Assembly (NCBI RefSeq): GCF_001968835.1
Contig: NZ_MRDE01000064.1
Location: forward strand, 1-64,000
Reading direction: 5' to 3'
Length of the DNA stretch: 64,000 bases
Origin: Tersicoccus phoenicis
GTDB taxonomy: Bacteria > Actinomycetota > Actinomycetes > Actinomycetales > Micrococcaceae
The position numbers and the translations under genes are program-made. This document shows, one piece after another, positions 21,583 through 30,769 of the stretch. Each line of letters opens with the position of its first letter. The first letter of the stretch is position 1. The notes beneath the pieces are model-generated. The model searched no databases. It saw nothing but the letters and a program-made list of their open reading frames with translations, and had not been told where the DNA came from.

Positions 21583-22005
21583 TCAGGGCAGGTAGAGCCG
21601 GCGGGAGCGGGCGAAGGCGGCCAGTTCCGCCGTCTGCCAGGCGAGCACGACGACGACGGCGGTGCCGACGAACCAGACCGGGTCCACCCAGCCGGGTCGG
21701 CCGAGCAACAGCAGCGCCGCCCCGAAGCCGACCACCTTGAGGAGGTAGGCGATCATGAAGGCGCGCAGGGCGCGGCTGCCGCTCGCCGCCGCGAACCGGT
21801 GACCGACGAGCAAGCTGATGGTGAAGAACGCCTGCACCAGGGCAGCGGCGCCGAGGGCACTGCCCGCGGCACCCCAGCCGGCGGTGATCGCTCCCGCCGC
21901 CGTGGCCAGCACGGCGACCGGGACGCAGACCAGCAGGCAGAACCGCAGCATCGGCAGCCACACGCTGGGCACCGGATCGGCCACCGGCACTGGTCCCTCG
22001 CTCAC
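21583..22005 (-). CDS. AtpI-like small membrane protein, 140 aa
   Basis: Four hydrophobic segments are visible (FCLLVCVPVAVLATAAGAI, GAAALVQAFFTISLLVGH, AFMIAYLLKVVGFGAALLLL, WFVGTAVVVVLAWQTAELA). Position directly before atpB and size match the ATP synthase protein I-like genes of actinobacteria, which are thought to help c-ring assembly or Mg2+ supply. Sequence identity to true AtpI is weak, so the role is inferred from context. The GTG start (22003-22005) overlaps the preceding transferase stop (GTGA-type). Confidence 0.75.
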   Translation of the reverse strand: MSEGPVPVADPVPSVWLPMLRFCLLVCVPVAVLATAAGAITAGWGAAGSALGAAALVQAFFTISLLVGHRFAAASGSRALRAFMIAYLLKVVGFGAALLLLGRPGWVDPVWFVGTAVVVVLAWQTAELAAFARSRRLYLP

Positions 22006-23045
22006 GAGCGGCTCCCGTCGGGGACGTCACGGGGACGAGGGGCACGGCCCCGGCGCCGGGTGATCACGGTGGGACTGACCAGATAGCCCGCCACGACGGC
22101 GATCCCGGCGACGGCGGCCGCGGCCGACGTGGCCAGGGTGCCCTGCGCGGCGATGAAGCCGAGCAGCCCGACGGCGACGGTGCAGGCGGTGACCACGGCG
22201 GCGGACCCGAGGTGGGACAGACCGGCGTCGGTGAGGCGCTGGTAGACGTGCTGCCGATGGGGGGCGTACCAGCGGGCGCCTGCCCGCACGCGCCGCACCC
22301 AGGTGAACGCGGTGTCGGCCAGGTAGATCACCAGCGGCGAGAGCAGGTACTCGACGTACACACCGGCCAGGAAACCCGCGGCGGCCATCGCCGCGATCAT
22401 GCCGCCGAGCAGGTAGGACCCCACGTCGCCGAGGAACACCGGTCCCCGGGCGCGGCCACCGGCGAGGTTCCACGGCAGGAAGGCGGCGAAGGCGGCGGCG
22501 AGCACCAGCGCGCTGACGGTGAGCCAGGTCTGTCCCGACAGCTGCCCGGCCAGGGCGTAGAACAGCCCGACGGTCAGGCCGTGCAGGCCGGAGATGCCGT
22601 TGATGCCGTCCATGAAGTTCGCCACGTTGATGTAGACGGCGATGGCCAGGGTCCCGGCCGGGATCCACCAGCCACTCTGCCCGAGCGCCAGTGCGAGGGC
22701 CGTGGTGCCGACGACCCCGACCAGCAGCTGCGTGCCGGCGCGCGCGCGAACGGAGACGCCGCGGAAGTCCTCGGCCCAGCCCAGCACGGCGGCGGCGCAG
22801 GCGAGGAGCAGCACGATCACCGTGACGGCGCGGTCCACCCGCACCGCCCCGGTCAGCAGCGCGAGCAGCATCCCGACGACGATCGCGATCCACGTCGCCA
22901 GGCCCATCCCCCGCACCGCCGGACGGGCGTGGGAGGACCGGGCGTTCGGCACGTCGATGACGCCGCGGCGCCGCAGCACGGGCCGCAGTACCGCCGGGAG
23001 CGTCCCGGAGAGCACCAGCACGACGGTGAGGACGAGCGCGAGCAT
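22002..23045 (-). CDS. Polyprenyl-phosphate sugar-1-phosphate transferase, WbpL/WecA family, 347 aa
   Basis: This is a multi-pass membrane enzyme that starts a glycan by moving a HexNAc-1-P from a UDP-sugar to a polyprenyl phosphate. Catalytic motifs are NFMDGING, FLGDVGS and the late APHRQHVYQRL. The N-terminal PNARSSHARPAVRGMG resembles WbpL-type enzymes (QuiNAc/FucNAc) more than mycobacterial WecA, although it occupies the wecA position before atpI. The WbpM-like dehydratase directly upstream overlaps by one base (TGATG), which supports a joint pathway. It could still fill the WecA role in arabinogalactan linker synthesis. Confidence 0.85.
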   Translation of the reverse strand: MLALVLTVVLVLSGTLPAVLRPVLRRRGVIDVPNARSSHARPAVRGMGLATWIAIVVGMLLALLTGAVRVDRAVTVIVLLLACAAAVLGWAEDFRGVSVRARAGTQLLVGVVGTTALALALGQSGWWIPAGTLAIAVYINVANFMDGINGISGLHGLTVGLFYALAGQLSGQTWLTVSALVLAAAFAAFLPWNLAGGRARGPVFLGDVGSYLLGGMIAAMAAAGFLAGVYVEYLLSPLVIYLADTAFTWVRRVRAGARWYAPHRQHVYQRLTDAGLSHLGSAAVVTACTVAVGLLGFIAAQGTLATSAAAAVAGIAVVAGYLVSPTVITRRRGRAPRPRDVPDGSRS

Positions 23046-24928
23046 CACTGACCGGCAGCCGGCGGATAGCCCGGCTCGTAGGGCCGTGCGTCCCGCTGTT
23101 GGGTGGGCACGATCGAGATGAATCCGGTCTCCGGCCCGTTCCCGTCCATGCCGGCCCGCCGCTTCCACTCGCCGTAGTCCAGTCGCTCGGGGTCGAGCTC
23201 GGCGATCGCGGTCCGGGAGATCTTCGGGTGCAGCTTCTCGTCCACCTCGTCGGAGCCGATCAACTCCTCGTGCAGCTTCTCGCCGTGTCGCAGCCCGGTG
23301 TAGACGATGTCGACCTCCCGGCCCGACATGGCGATCATCCGCTGGGCGACGTCGAGGATCTTCACCGGCTCCCCCATGTCGAGGATGAGCACATCCCCGG
23401 GGACGCCGATGGCACCGGCCTGGACCAGCAGCTGGCAGGCCTCGGGGATCGTCATGAAGAAGCGGCTGACCTCGGGGTCGGTCACGGTGACCGGGCCCCC
23501 GGCCCGGATCTGCTCGGTGAACAGCGGCAGCATCGAGCCGCGGCTGCCGATCACGTTGCCGAACCGGACGGAGACGAAGCGGCGGCCGCTCACGTGCGCC
23601 GCCCACGCCGTCATCCGCTCGGCCATCCGCTTCGAGTGCCCGAGCACGGAGGCCGGGTTGGCCGCCTTGTCGGTCGAGATGTTGACGAACGTCTGCACCT
23701 CGGCCTCCAGTGCGGCCCGCAGGACGTTCAGGCTGCCCAGCACGTTGGTCTTCCACGCCTCGCCCGGGTACTGCTCCAGCAGGGAGACGTGCTTGAGCGC
23801 GGCGGCGTGGAAGACCACCTCGGGACGGCGCCGGGAGAAGATCTTGCCGATCGCCTCCTCGTCGCGGATGTCGGCCAGCACGGTGTCCCGTCCGTCCAGC
23901 AGCCCTCGGCCGGTGAGCGAGATCTGCGTGGCCTGCAGGGCCGATTCGTCACGGTCCACCATGATCAGCTCGGCGGGGGCGAAGGCGCTGATCTGCCGGC
24001 ACAGTTCGGACCCGATGGAGCCGCCCGCACCGGTCACCAGCACCCGCCGACCGGTGAGGTAACCGGCGATCTCGTCCACGTTGGTGTCCACCGGGTGCCG
24101 GCCGATCAGGTCCTCGACAGCCACGTCGCGGAAGTCACCGATGCCCGGTCCTCCGGCCAGCATGTCCCGCAGCGGCGGGAGCACGAGGACGCGGACCTGC
24201 TGGCCGGCCACGTGGTCCGAGATCTCGCGGAGCTTCTTGGCTTCGAGGTCGGCGACGGCGACGACGAGCACCCCGGCGCGCGTGCGGCGCACGGCGTCCG
24301 CGATGTCCTCGGTCCGCCCCAGCACCGGCACGCTGTCGATGCGCAGGTGCTTCTTGCCCGGGTCGTCGTCGATCAGGCCGACCGGGCGGTAGGGGGACTG
24401 CGGGTCGTTGTTCATCCGCCGGGCGAGGGAACCGCCGAGGAAACCGGCACCGTAGATCAGGGTCCGCTGCGCCCCGGACCCGGGCTTGGCCCGGGACTCG
24501 ACGTACATCCGCTTGACGTACCGGCTGGCCGCCATGAACAGACAGGCGAACGGGAACGCGATCAGAGCGGTCGAGCGCGGCACGTGCAGGGACCGGTAGA
24601 AGAGCAAGGTGGCGGCCAGCAGCAACGCCGAGACGATGACGGTCACCACCACGAGCAGTCTCGCCTCGTTGAAACTGCCGAAGACGTACCGGCCGCGATA
24701 GAGGGCGAAGATGTAGCCCACCACCGCCTGCCCGGCGATGGCGAGCGCAGCGAAGATGACGAGGTCCGGCACGGAGATCGCGTCGACGGTGAGCTCGTAC
24801 CGCAGCACCAGGGCGAGCACGATGGCCACCAGCCACGCACCGGCGTCCAGGGCGAACTGGATCCAGAACCACAGCGCCGGCTTCTCCTCCCGGGGCAGCC
24901 CGCCGACACCGGTGGTGATCTGCGCCAT
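23045..24928 (-). CDS. Membrane UDP-HexNAc 4,6-dehydratase, WbpM/CapD/PglF type, 627 aa
   Basis: Four transmembrane helices are followed by a degenerate Rossmann domain (YGAGFLGGSLARR) and a full SDR domain (VLVTGAGGSIGSELCRQI). Relatives convert UDP-GlcNAc to a 4-keto-6-deoxy sugar, the first step toward QuiNAc, FucNAc or bacillosamine. The active-site Asp-Lys pair is in STDKAANPASVLG. The residue eight after the Lys, Tyr in small FlaA1 enzymes and Met in WbpM/PglF, is Leu here. It is divergent from the glycosyltransferase genes and its product probably feeds the transferase encoded next. Confidence 0.9.
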   Translation of the reverse strand: MAQITTGVGGLPREEKPALWFWIQFALDAGAWLVAIVLALVLRYELTVDAISVPDLVIFAALAIAGQAVVGYIFALYRGRYVFGSFNEARLLVVVTVIVSALLLAATLLFYRSLHVPRSTALIAFPFACLFMAASRYVKRMYVESRAKPGSGAQRTLIYGAGFLGGSLARRMNNDPQSPYRPVGLIDDDPGKKHLRIDSVPVLGRTEDIADAVRRTRAGVLVVAVADLEAKKLREISDHVAGQQVRVLVLPPLRDMLAGGPGIGDFRDVAVEDLIGRHPVDTNVDEIAGYLTGRRVLVTGAGGSIGSELCRQISAFAPAELIMVDRDESALQATQISLTGRGLLDGRDTVLADIRDEEAIGKIFSRRRPEVVFHAAALKHVSLLEQYPGEAWKTNVLGSLNVLRAALEAEVQTFVNISTDKAANPASVLGHSKRMAERMTAWAAHVSGRRFVSVRFGNVIGSRGSMLPLFTEQIRAGGPVTVTDPEVSRFFMTIPEACQLLVQAGAIGVPGDVLILDMGEPVKILDVAQRMIAMSGREVDIVYTGLRHGEKLHEELIGSDEVDEKLHPKISRTAIAELDPERLDYGEWKRRAGMDGNGPETGFISIVPTQQRDARPYEPGYPPAAGQ

Positions 24929-25066
24929 CGTGCTCCGTTCCGCTCGGACTCAGGTCCCGGGCCGGACCGTGCCGGCCCGCGGCACCGGTCCCGTGGACTA
25001 GGGTGGAATCCGTCCCAGCTTACCCACCGCCGCCCCGCTCCAGCCGAGACGAGCCGGAAGGACGTC

Positions 25067-26008
25067 ATGTCGCAGCAGTTCCCTGACGTCCCGCCGGGGA
25101 CCCCGCGCCGGGAGGCACGCATCGCGGCCGCGGTGGTCACGCTGGACCGGCCGGAGGACCTGTCCGTCCTGCTGGACGCGTTCGCCCGCCAGAGCCGGCC
25201 GATCGAGTCCGTGATCCTGGTGGACGCGGGTGCCGCGGACGTGCGGGAGCTCGCGGAGGCCGCCGACGTGCCGGTGACCTACGTCCGGTCCGAGGTCAAC
25301 CTCGGGGGCGCCGGCGGGTTCGCGCTGGCGATCCTCGGGGCCCTGGCCTCGGGTGCCGAGTGGATCTGGATCATGGACGACGACGCGCACCCGGAGGACA
25401 CCGGGACCCTTGGCGCCCTGCTGGACGCCGCCGCCGACCGGTCCCTGGAGGCGGTGCTGCCGCTCGTGATCACCCCGGACGATCCGAGCCGGCTCTCGTT
25501 CCACTTCCGGGTCGACGGGCGCAGCACGCACGACCGGGAGACGGTCGAGGCCGCCGGCTTCCGGATGGGCGTGGGCCACTTCTTCAACGGTGCCCTCGTG
25601 CACCGTGACGTCTTCTACACCGTGGGACTGCCGGACCTACGGCTCTTCCTGCGCGGCGACGAGACGGACTTCATGCTGCGGCTGCGCCGCGCGGGCGTCC
25701 GGTTCGGCACCGTCACCACCGCGGCGCTGCGGCATCCCTCCGCGGAGGTCGAGCTGCAGCACGTGATCGGTGACCGGTTGCACGTGCTGATCCCGGAGAC
25801 GGAGACCAAGCGGTTCTACTTCTACCGCAACCGCGGTCAGCTGATCCGGCGCTATCGTCGCGTCCGCTCCCTCGTCGCCGACGGCGTCGGCTACCCCCTC
25901 TACTTCCTGCGCCGCGGCGACGTCGCCGGCCTGACGGCCTGGGCCCGGCCCTTCGTCGCCGGACTGCGCAACCGGTCCTTCGGCCCGCCCTGGACGCTGC
26001 CGCGATGA
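25067..26008 (+). CDS. GT2 glycosyltransferase (GlfT1-like), 313 aa
   Basis: This is a GT-A fold enzyme with VVTLDRPEDL, the nucleotide-site SEVNLGGAGGFA and the metal-binding IWIMDDDAHP. The NLGGAGG signature is shared with actinobacterial galactofuranosyl- and rhamnosyl-type transferases such as GlfT1, so a cytoplasmic role on a lipid-linked cell-wall glycan is likely. Donor and acceptor are unknown. GGAAGGA precedes the ATG at 25067. A TAGGGT hexamer at about 24996-25001 in the divergent gap could be its -10. It overlaps the next gene by four bases. Confidence 0.87.
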   Translation: MSQQFPDVPPGTPRREARIAAAVVTLDRPEDLSVLLDAFARQSRPIESVILVDAGAADVRELAEAADVPVTYVRSEVNLGGAGGFALAILGALASGAEWIWIMDDDAHPEDTGTLGALLDAAADRSLEAVLPLVITPDDPSRLSFHFRVDGRSTHDRETVEAAGFRMGVGHFFNGALVHRDVFYTVGLPDLRLFLRGDETDFMLRLRRAGVRFGTVTTAALRHPSAEVELQHVIGDRLHVLIPETETKRFYFYRNRGQLIRRYRRVRSLVADGVGYPLYFLRRGDVAGLTAWARPFVAGLRNRSFGPPWTLPR

Positions 26009-26994
26009 CCGGCTCCGCGGGCGACGAGCCGGCGGTCGCCCCCGCCGTCCACCTCGTCGTCGTCACCTTCAACCGGTCCGTGTACCTGCGGGGCCTGCTG
26101 GACAGCGTCCTCGGCCTGGATCCCGCGCCGGCCGGCGTCACCGTGGTCGACAACGCCAGCACCGACGACACTCCCGCCGTGCTCGCCGCCTTCGGCGCTC
26201 GGGCCCCGTTCCCGGTGCAGGTCGAGCGGCTGCCGGTCAACAGCGGCGGCTCCGGTGGCTTCCGGGACGGGGTGAGCGCGGCGCTGACCGCCACCACACC
26301 GGGGACCGCCGGCTGGCTGTGGCTGATGGACGACGACGTCGTCGCGGTCCCGGATGCGCTCGCCGCGATCGCCCCCTTCCTCGCCGATGCGGGCGCCGTG
26401 CACGGGCGCCGCTGGGACGAGGAAGGCCGGCCGTTCTTCTGGCAGCACCGGTTCAGCACCTGGCTCGGCGTGCCGCTGCCCGTGCCCGGCAACGTGTTCC
26501 GGCATGGACCGGTGATGCGCACCGACGTCGGCTGCTTCGAGGGCATGTTCCTCAACCGCAGCACGGCGGAGCGGCTCGGGCCGCCGGACGGCCGGTTCTT
26601 CCTCACCTGGGACGACGCGATCTACGGCTGGCTGATCTCCCGCACCGAACCGGTCACGTACGTGGACCGGTACGTGCTGCGCAAGGTGCGGCCCCAGCGT
26701 CATGTCGACCTCGGCGTGCGGCACCTGAACGACTCGTCGGACCTGAGCCGGTACCACGTGATGCGCAACCGTGGCCACGTGGCCCGCTACCTGCAGACCG
26801 AAGGCTGCTGGTCACGGCCGGGGTTCGCGGTGGGCACCGCCCTGACGGCGGCGAAGGAGCTGGTCCGGCTGCTGTTCGTGGAGCACGGACTCCGCGGCGC
26901 CGTGCCCCTGTGGCGCGGGTGGCGGAACAGCCGCACGATCCTGCACGACCCTGCGTGGACGCCGGAGATGGGGTTACCGGAGATGGGGACATGA
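26005..26994 (+). CDS. GT2 glycosyltransferase, 329 aa
   Basis: This is a second GT-A transferase of the same broad type (VVVTFNRSVYLRGLLDS, VDNASTDDT, LPVNSGGSGGF, WLMDDDVV). The tail WDDAIYGW and DRYVLRKVRPQ are typical of the acceptor side. It is only distantly similar to the preceding gene, so the pair probably adds different residues rather than being a recent duplication. The ATGA overlap at 26005 and another at 26991 make the three genes one translationally coupled unit. Confidence 0.87.
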   Translation: MTGSAGDEPAVAPAVHLVVVTFNRSVYLRGLLDSVLGLDPAPAGVTVVDNASTDDTPAVLAAFGARAPFPVQVERLPVNSGGSGGFRDGVSAALTATTPGTAGWLWLMDDDVVAVPDALAAIAPFLADAGAVHGRRWDEEGRPFFWQHRFSTWLGVPLPVPGNVFRHGPVMRTDVGCFEGMFLNRSTAERLGPPDGRFFLTWDDAIYGWLISRTEPVTYVDRYVLRKVRPQRHVDLGVRHLNDSSDLSRYHVMRNRGHVARYLQTEGCWSRPGFAVGTALTAAKELVRLLFVEHGLRGAVPLWRGWRNSRTILHDPAWTPEMGLPEMGT

Positions 26995-27935
26995 GGTTCG
27001 CCGTCCTCGGCGGTCGTGGCTTCATCGGCCAGGCCCTGGTCGAACAGCTGACCCGCTCCTCCCGCGCGGTCGTGACCGTCGTCGCCCCGCGACTGCGGTC
27101 CGACGCCGCCGACGTCGACGCGGTGCTGGCGGACGCACGCTCCCAGACCGAGGCCCTGGCTTTCCTGACGGAACGGTTCCGCGGGATCGACGTCGTGATC
27201 AACGCGGCGGGCCTGGCCTCCCCCGACGGCGCCGCCCCGGACCGGATGACCGGAGCGAACGCCGTGCTGCCGGCCGTGGCCGCCCTCGCCGCCCAGCGCG
27301 CCGGGGTCACCCGGTTCCTCCACCTCTCCTCGGCGGCGGTGCAGGGCGACCGGCCGCGGCTGGACGAGTCGGACGACCTCGCCCCCTTCTCCGCCTACTC
27401 CCGGTCGAAGGCCCTGGCCGAGCGGGCGCTGCGGCGTTTGCCGTCCGGCTCCGCCGCCGCGGGCACCCGGATCACCATCGTCCGGGCCACGTCGGTGCAG
27501 GGTCACGGCCGGCACACCACCGCGTCCCTGGCCCGGATCGCCCGCTCGCCGCTGGCCTCCGTGGCGGCGGGTCCCCCGCGGCCGACACCGGTGGTCTCGG
27601 TCCGCCACCTGGTCGGCTTCGTGCTCACCGTAGCGACCTGGGCCGGAAGCCTCCCGGCCGTGGTGCTGCAACCCGGGGAGGGTCTGCGCACCGACGAGGT
27701 GCTGTGCCTGGCCGGGGGCCGCGAGCCCTATCGGCTGCCCGCCGTTCTGTGCCGGGCCGCCGTGCGCGCCGGCTACCTGGCGTCCCGGATCGCCGGCGAC
27801 CGGCTCCGCGGCGCGGTCCGGCGGGTCGAGTTGATGTGGTTCGGCCAGGAGGCGGACGCCGCCTGGGCGCGAGAGAACGGCATCACCGTGCCCGGCGACG
27901 TGCGCCACGTCCTGCAGCGCGCCGGCCGACCCTGA
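26991..27935 (+). CDS. NAD-dependent epimerase/dehydratase (extended SDR), 314 aa
   Basis: This is an N-terminal Rossmann domain with LGGRGFIGQ, a conserved VINAAG strand, LSSAAVQG and the catalytic YSRSK motif. Extended SDRs of this kind epimerise, dehydrate or reduce nucleotide sugars. In this cluster it may act on the 4-keto sugar made by the WbpM-like enzyme, for example as a 4-reductase; that is inference. It overlaps the preceding GT2 gene by four bases and converges with sua5 with only 16 bases between. Confidence 0.85.
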   Translation: MRFAVLGGRGFIGQALVEQLTRSSRAVVTVVAPRLRSDAADVDAVLADARSQTEALAFLTERFRGIDVVINAAGLASPDGAAPDRMTGANAVLPAVAALAAQRAGVTRFLHLSSAAVQGDRPRLDESDDLAPFSAYSRSKALAERALRRLPSGSAAAGTRITIVRATSVQGHGRHTTASLARIARSPLASVAAGPPRPTPVVSVRHLVGFVLTVATWAGSLPAVVLQPGEGLRTDEVLCLAGGREPYRLPAVLCRAAVRAGYLASRIAGDRLRGAVRRVELMWFGQEADAAWARENGITVPGDVRHVLQRAGRP

Positions 27936-27951
27936 GTCGCTCCCGCTCCGG

Positions 27952-28602
27952 TCAGACGTCGGCGGCGCTGATCTCCGGGACGACCTCGCACAACCGCTCC
28001 AGACTCAGGGCGCCCTCCCGCACCACGGTGAACGTCTCACCGGTGCAGTCGACGATGGTCGAGGGCGCGTTCTCGCCGCGGGGGCCGCCGTCGAGGTAGA
28101 CGCCGACCGCCTCGCCGAGCTGCTCGCGCGCCTGCTCGACGGTGGACGCAGCGGCGTGCCCGGTGCGGTTGGCCGAGGACACCGCGAGCGGTCCGGTCAT
28201 GGCCAGCAGGTCGAGGGCGATCGGGTCGTCCGGCATCCGCAGGGCGACGGTGCCCCGGGTCTCCCCGAGGTCCCAGGTCAGCGAGGGCTGTGCGCGCAGG
28301 ATGAGCGTCAACGGGCCGGGCCAGAAGGCGGTGGCCAGGTCCCGCGCCGGTGCCGGCACCTCGGTGGCCAGACCGTCGAGGGTCTCCGGCCGGCCCACCA
28401 GCACCGGCGGCGGCATGTTCCGGCCGCGCCCCTTGGCGGCCAGCAGCGTGGCCACCGCCCGCGGGGAGAACGCGTCGGCGCCGATGCCGTACACGGTGTC
28501 GGTGGGCAGCACGATGCACTCCTGCGCGGTGATCGCCTCGTGCGCGCGGGCCAGGCCCTCGGCCCGGCCGGCGTCGTCGGTGCAGTCGATGATCTCGCTC
28601 AT
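27952..28602 (-). CDS. sua5: L-threonylcarbamoyladenylate synthase (Sua5/YrdC), 216 aa
   Basis: The enzyme makes the activated threonylcarbamoyl group for the t6A37 tRNA modification. Motifs LPTDTVYGIGADA, KGRGRNMPPPVLV, WPGPLTLIL and SSANRTGHAA are complete. It is of the short YrdC/TsaC form without the Sua5 C-terminal domain. The ATG overlaps the prmC stop (ATGA), so prfA, prmC and this gene are translated together, as in mycobacteria. Confidence 0.95.
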   Translation of the reverse strand: MSEIIDCTDDAGRAEGLARAHEAITAQECIVLPTDTVYGIGADAFSPRAVATLLAAKGRGRNMPPPVLVGRPETLDGLATEVPAPARDLATAFWPGPLTLILRAQPSLTWDLGETRGTVALRMPDDPIALDLLAMTGPLAVSSANRTGHAAASTVEQAREQLGEAVGVYLDGGPRGENAPSTIVDCTGETFTVVREGALSLERLCEVVPEISAADV

Positions 28603-29546
28603 GCGCGGGAGTCTCCGTTCTGATTCGGGCTGCGTCGGCCCGGGCTGGTGGGGATGACGCCGGACGTGGCGCGACGTCGCCCGGTCAGGTCCGGGTGCGC
28701 CTCGATGCCGGCGAAGCCCGCGTCGGCGAGGATTCGTTCCACGGCCGCGCCCTGCGCCTCGCCGTGCTCCAGGACGAGGAAGCCGCCGGGCCGCAGCGCC
28801 GCGGCGGCGGCCACGGCCGCGGCGGCCGGGTGCTCGAGGCCGCCGCGGTCGCCGCCGTAGAGCGCCTCGGGCGGGTCGTGCTCGGCGACCTCGGGGTCCA
28901 CCGGCACGGCGTCCGGCGGCACGTACGGCGGGTTGGTGATGACGACGTCGAACGTGCCCTCGCGGCCGGCCAGCGCGGTCCGGAAATCCCCCGCCAGCAG
29001 CTCGACACCCGTGTCGGCGAGGTTGCGTCGCGCCCAGGCCAGGGCGAGGTCGCTGCGTTCGACGGCCACCACCCGGGCCCCGGGGACCTCCGCCGCGACC
29101 GCCGCGGCGATCGCCCCGGACCCGGTACCGAGGTCGGCGACCACCGGGGTCTCCACACCCCTCGCTCGCACCCAATCGAGTGCCACCTGGACCACGGATT
29201 CCGTCTCGGGCCGTGGCACGAACACCCCGGGCCCGACCGCCAGCTCGACGGTGCGGAAGGATGCGGTGCCGGTCAGATGCTGCAACGGCACCCGCCGCGC
29301 CCGCTCGGCCACCAGGTCGGCCAGCGCGGCGGGGGCGTCGGCGCCGGTGATCGCCAGCGCCCGCACCCGGCCACGGCTCACCCCCAGCAGGTGAGCGGCG
29401 AGCAGTTCGGCGTCCACCCGCGGCGTCGCGACCCCGGCGTCGGCCAGCGTGGTCTCGGCCTCGCGCAGCGCGGCCGCCAGCCCGTCGCGGGACACGAGCT
29501 CGTCCTGCCGCTCCGCAGGGCGCTCCGGGCTCGCATCCGCGCTCAC
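28599..29546 (-). CDS. prmC: Release factor glutamine methyltransferase PrmC (HemK), 315 aa
   Basis: PrmC methylates the glutamine of the GGQ motif in release factors. The N-terminal helical domain precedes a SAM-binding Rossmann fold ([13 protein letters not shown]) and the catalytic NPPYVP motif. Its neighbour prfA encodes its substrate. The GTG start overlaps the prfA stop by three bases, so the pair is coupled. About 20 extra polar residues close the protein. Confidence 0.96.
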   Translation of the reverse strand: MSADASPERPAERQDELVSRDGLAAALREAETTLADAGVATPRVDAELLAAHLLGVSRGRVRALAITGADAPAALADLVAERARRVPLQHLTGTASFRTVELAVGPGVFVPRPETESVVQVALDWVRARGVETPVVADLGTGSGAIAAAVAAEVPGARVVAVERSDLALAWARRNLADTGVELLAGDFRTALAGREGTFDVVITNPPYVPPDAVPVDPEVAEHDPPEALYGGDRGGLEHPAAAAVAAAAALRPGGFLVLEHGEAQGAAVERILADAGFAGIEAHPDLTGRRRATSGVIPTSPGRRSPNQNGDSRA

Positions 29547-30625
29547 GCCACATCCTCCCCCAGGGCCGCCAGCCGGGCGGCCTCGTCGGCGTCGATGCAG
29601 GACTGCACGACCGGCCCCAGTTCGCCGTCCATCACGGCGTCCAGGTTGTAGGCCTTGTACCCGGTGCGGTGGTCGGCGATCCGGTTCTCCGGGAAGTTGT
29701 AGGTCCGGATCCGCTCGGAGCGGTCCATGGTGCGGATCTGGGAGCGGCGCGCGGCGGAGTTCGCCTCGTCGATCTGCTCCTGCTGGTGGGCCAGCAGCCG
29801 GGCGCGCAGCACCCGCATCGCGGCCTCCCGGTTCTGCAGCTGGGACTTCTCGTTCTGCATGGCGACCACGATGCCGGTCGGCACGTGAGTGATCCGCACC
29901 GCGGAGTCGGTCGTGTTGACGGACTGGCCGCCCGGACCCGAGGAGCGGTAGACATCGATCTTCAGGTCGTTGGCGTTGATCTCGATCTCCTCCGGCTCGT
30001 CCACCTCCGGCAGGGCCAGCACGCCGGCCGCGGAGGTGTGGATCCGGCCCTGCGACTCGGTCACGGGCACCCGCTGGACCCGGTGCACCCCGCCCTCGTA
30101 CTTCAGGTGCGCCCAGACGCCCTCCGCCGGGTCGTTCGACGAACCCTTGACCGCGACGGAGACGTCCTTGTAGCCCCCCAGGTCCGAGCCGGTGCCGGCG
30201 ATGATCTCCGTCTTCCAGCCCCGGGCCTCGGCGTACCGGCTGTACATCCGCAGCAGGTCCCCGGCGAACAGGGCGGACTCCTCGCCGCCCTCGCCCGCCT
30301 TGATCTCCAGGATGACGTTGCGCCCGTCGTCGGGATCGCGCGGGATCAGCAGTCGGCGCAGCCGCTCGGTCGCGGTGCCCAACTCGATCTCCAGGCCGGG
30401 CACCTCGGCGGCGAGCTCGGGATCCTCGGCCGCCAGCTCGCGGGCGGCCTCCAGATCACCGGCGACGGCCTGGTAACGCCGGTAGGCCTCGACGACGCCG
30501 TTCAGCTGGGCGTAGCGCCGGCCGAGCTGGCGGGCCCGCCGTGGATCGGCGTGCACCGCCGGATCCGCCAGTGCGGTCTGCAGCTCCGCGTGCTCGGTGA
30601 GCACCGTCTGCACCGACTCGAACAT
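29543..30625 (-). CDS. prfA: Peptide chain release factor 1, 360 aa
   Basis: RF1 ends translation at UAA and UAG. The catalytic [10 protein letters not shown] lies near residue 228 and the stop-codon reading loop carries PVT ([10 protein letters not shown]), the RF1-type tripeptide motif. AAGAGGAGAA directly precedes the ATG. Length is standard. The upstream neighbour is rho; the rpmE gene found between rho and prfA in mycobacteria is not here. Confidence 0.97.
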   Translation of the reverse strand: MFESVQTVLTEHAELQTALADPAVHADPRRARQLGRRYAQLNGVVEAYRRYQAVAGDLEAARELAAEDPELAAEVPGLEIELGTATERLRRLLIPRDPDDGRNVILEIKAGEGGEESALFAGDLLRMYSRYAEARGWKTEIIAGTGSDLGGYKDVSVAVKGSSNDPAEGVWAHLKYEGGVHRVQRVPVTESQGRIHTSAAGVLALPEVDEPEEIEINANDLKIDVYRSSGPGGQSVNTTDSAVRITHVPTGIVVAMQNEKSQLQNREAAMRVLRARLLAHQQEQIDEANSAARRSQIRTMDRSERIRTYNFPENRIADHRTGYKAYNLDAVMDGELGPVVQSCIDADEAARLAALGEDVA

Positions 30626-30683
30626 GTTCTCCTCTTCTCCCTACCCCGACGACGACACCGCTTCACCGACGCTCCACCGACGA

Positions 30684-30761
30684 CACCGCCCCGCCCGGAC
30701 GGGCCCCGGACCGGTCCTCGGTGAGGAGAGCCCGGGCAGGACCGCCCGGTGCGGGGCGGTG
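30684..30761 (-). terminator. Long GC-rich stem-loop after rho
   Basis: The outer arms CACCGCCCCG (30684-30693) and CGGGGCGGTG (30752-30761) are exact complements, and the interior holds a further CCGGGC/GCCCGG hairpin. It begins nine bases after the rho stop. It may act as a terminator or processing site between rho and prfA. No T-run follows. Confidence 0.5.
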
Positions 30762-30769
30762 CAGAGGAG

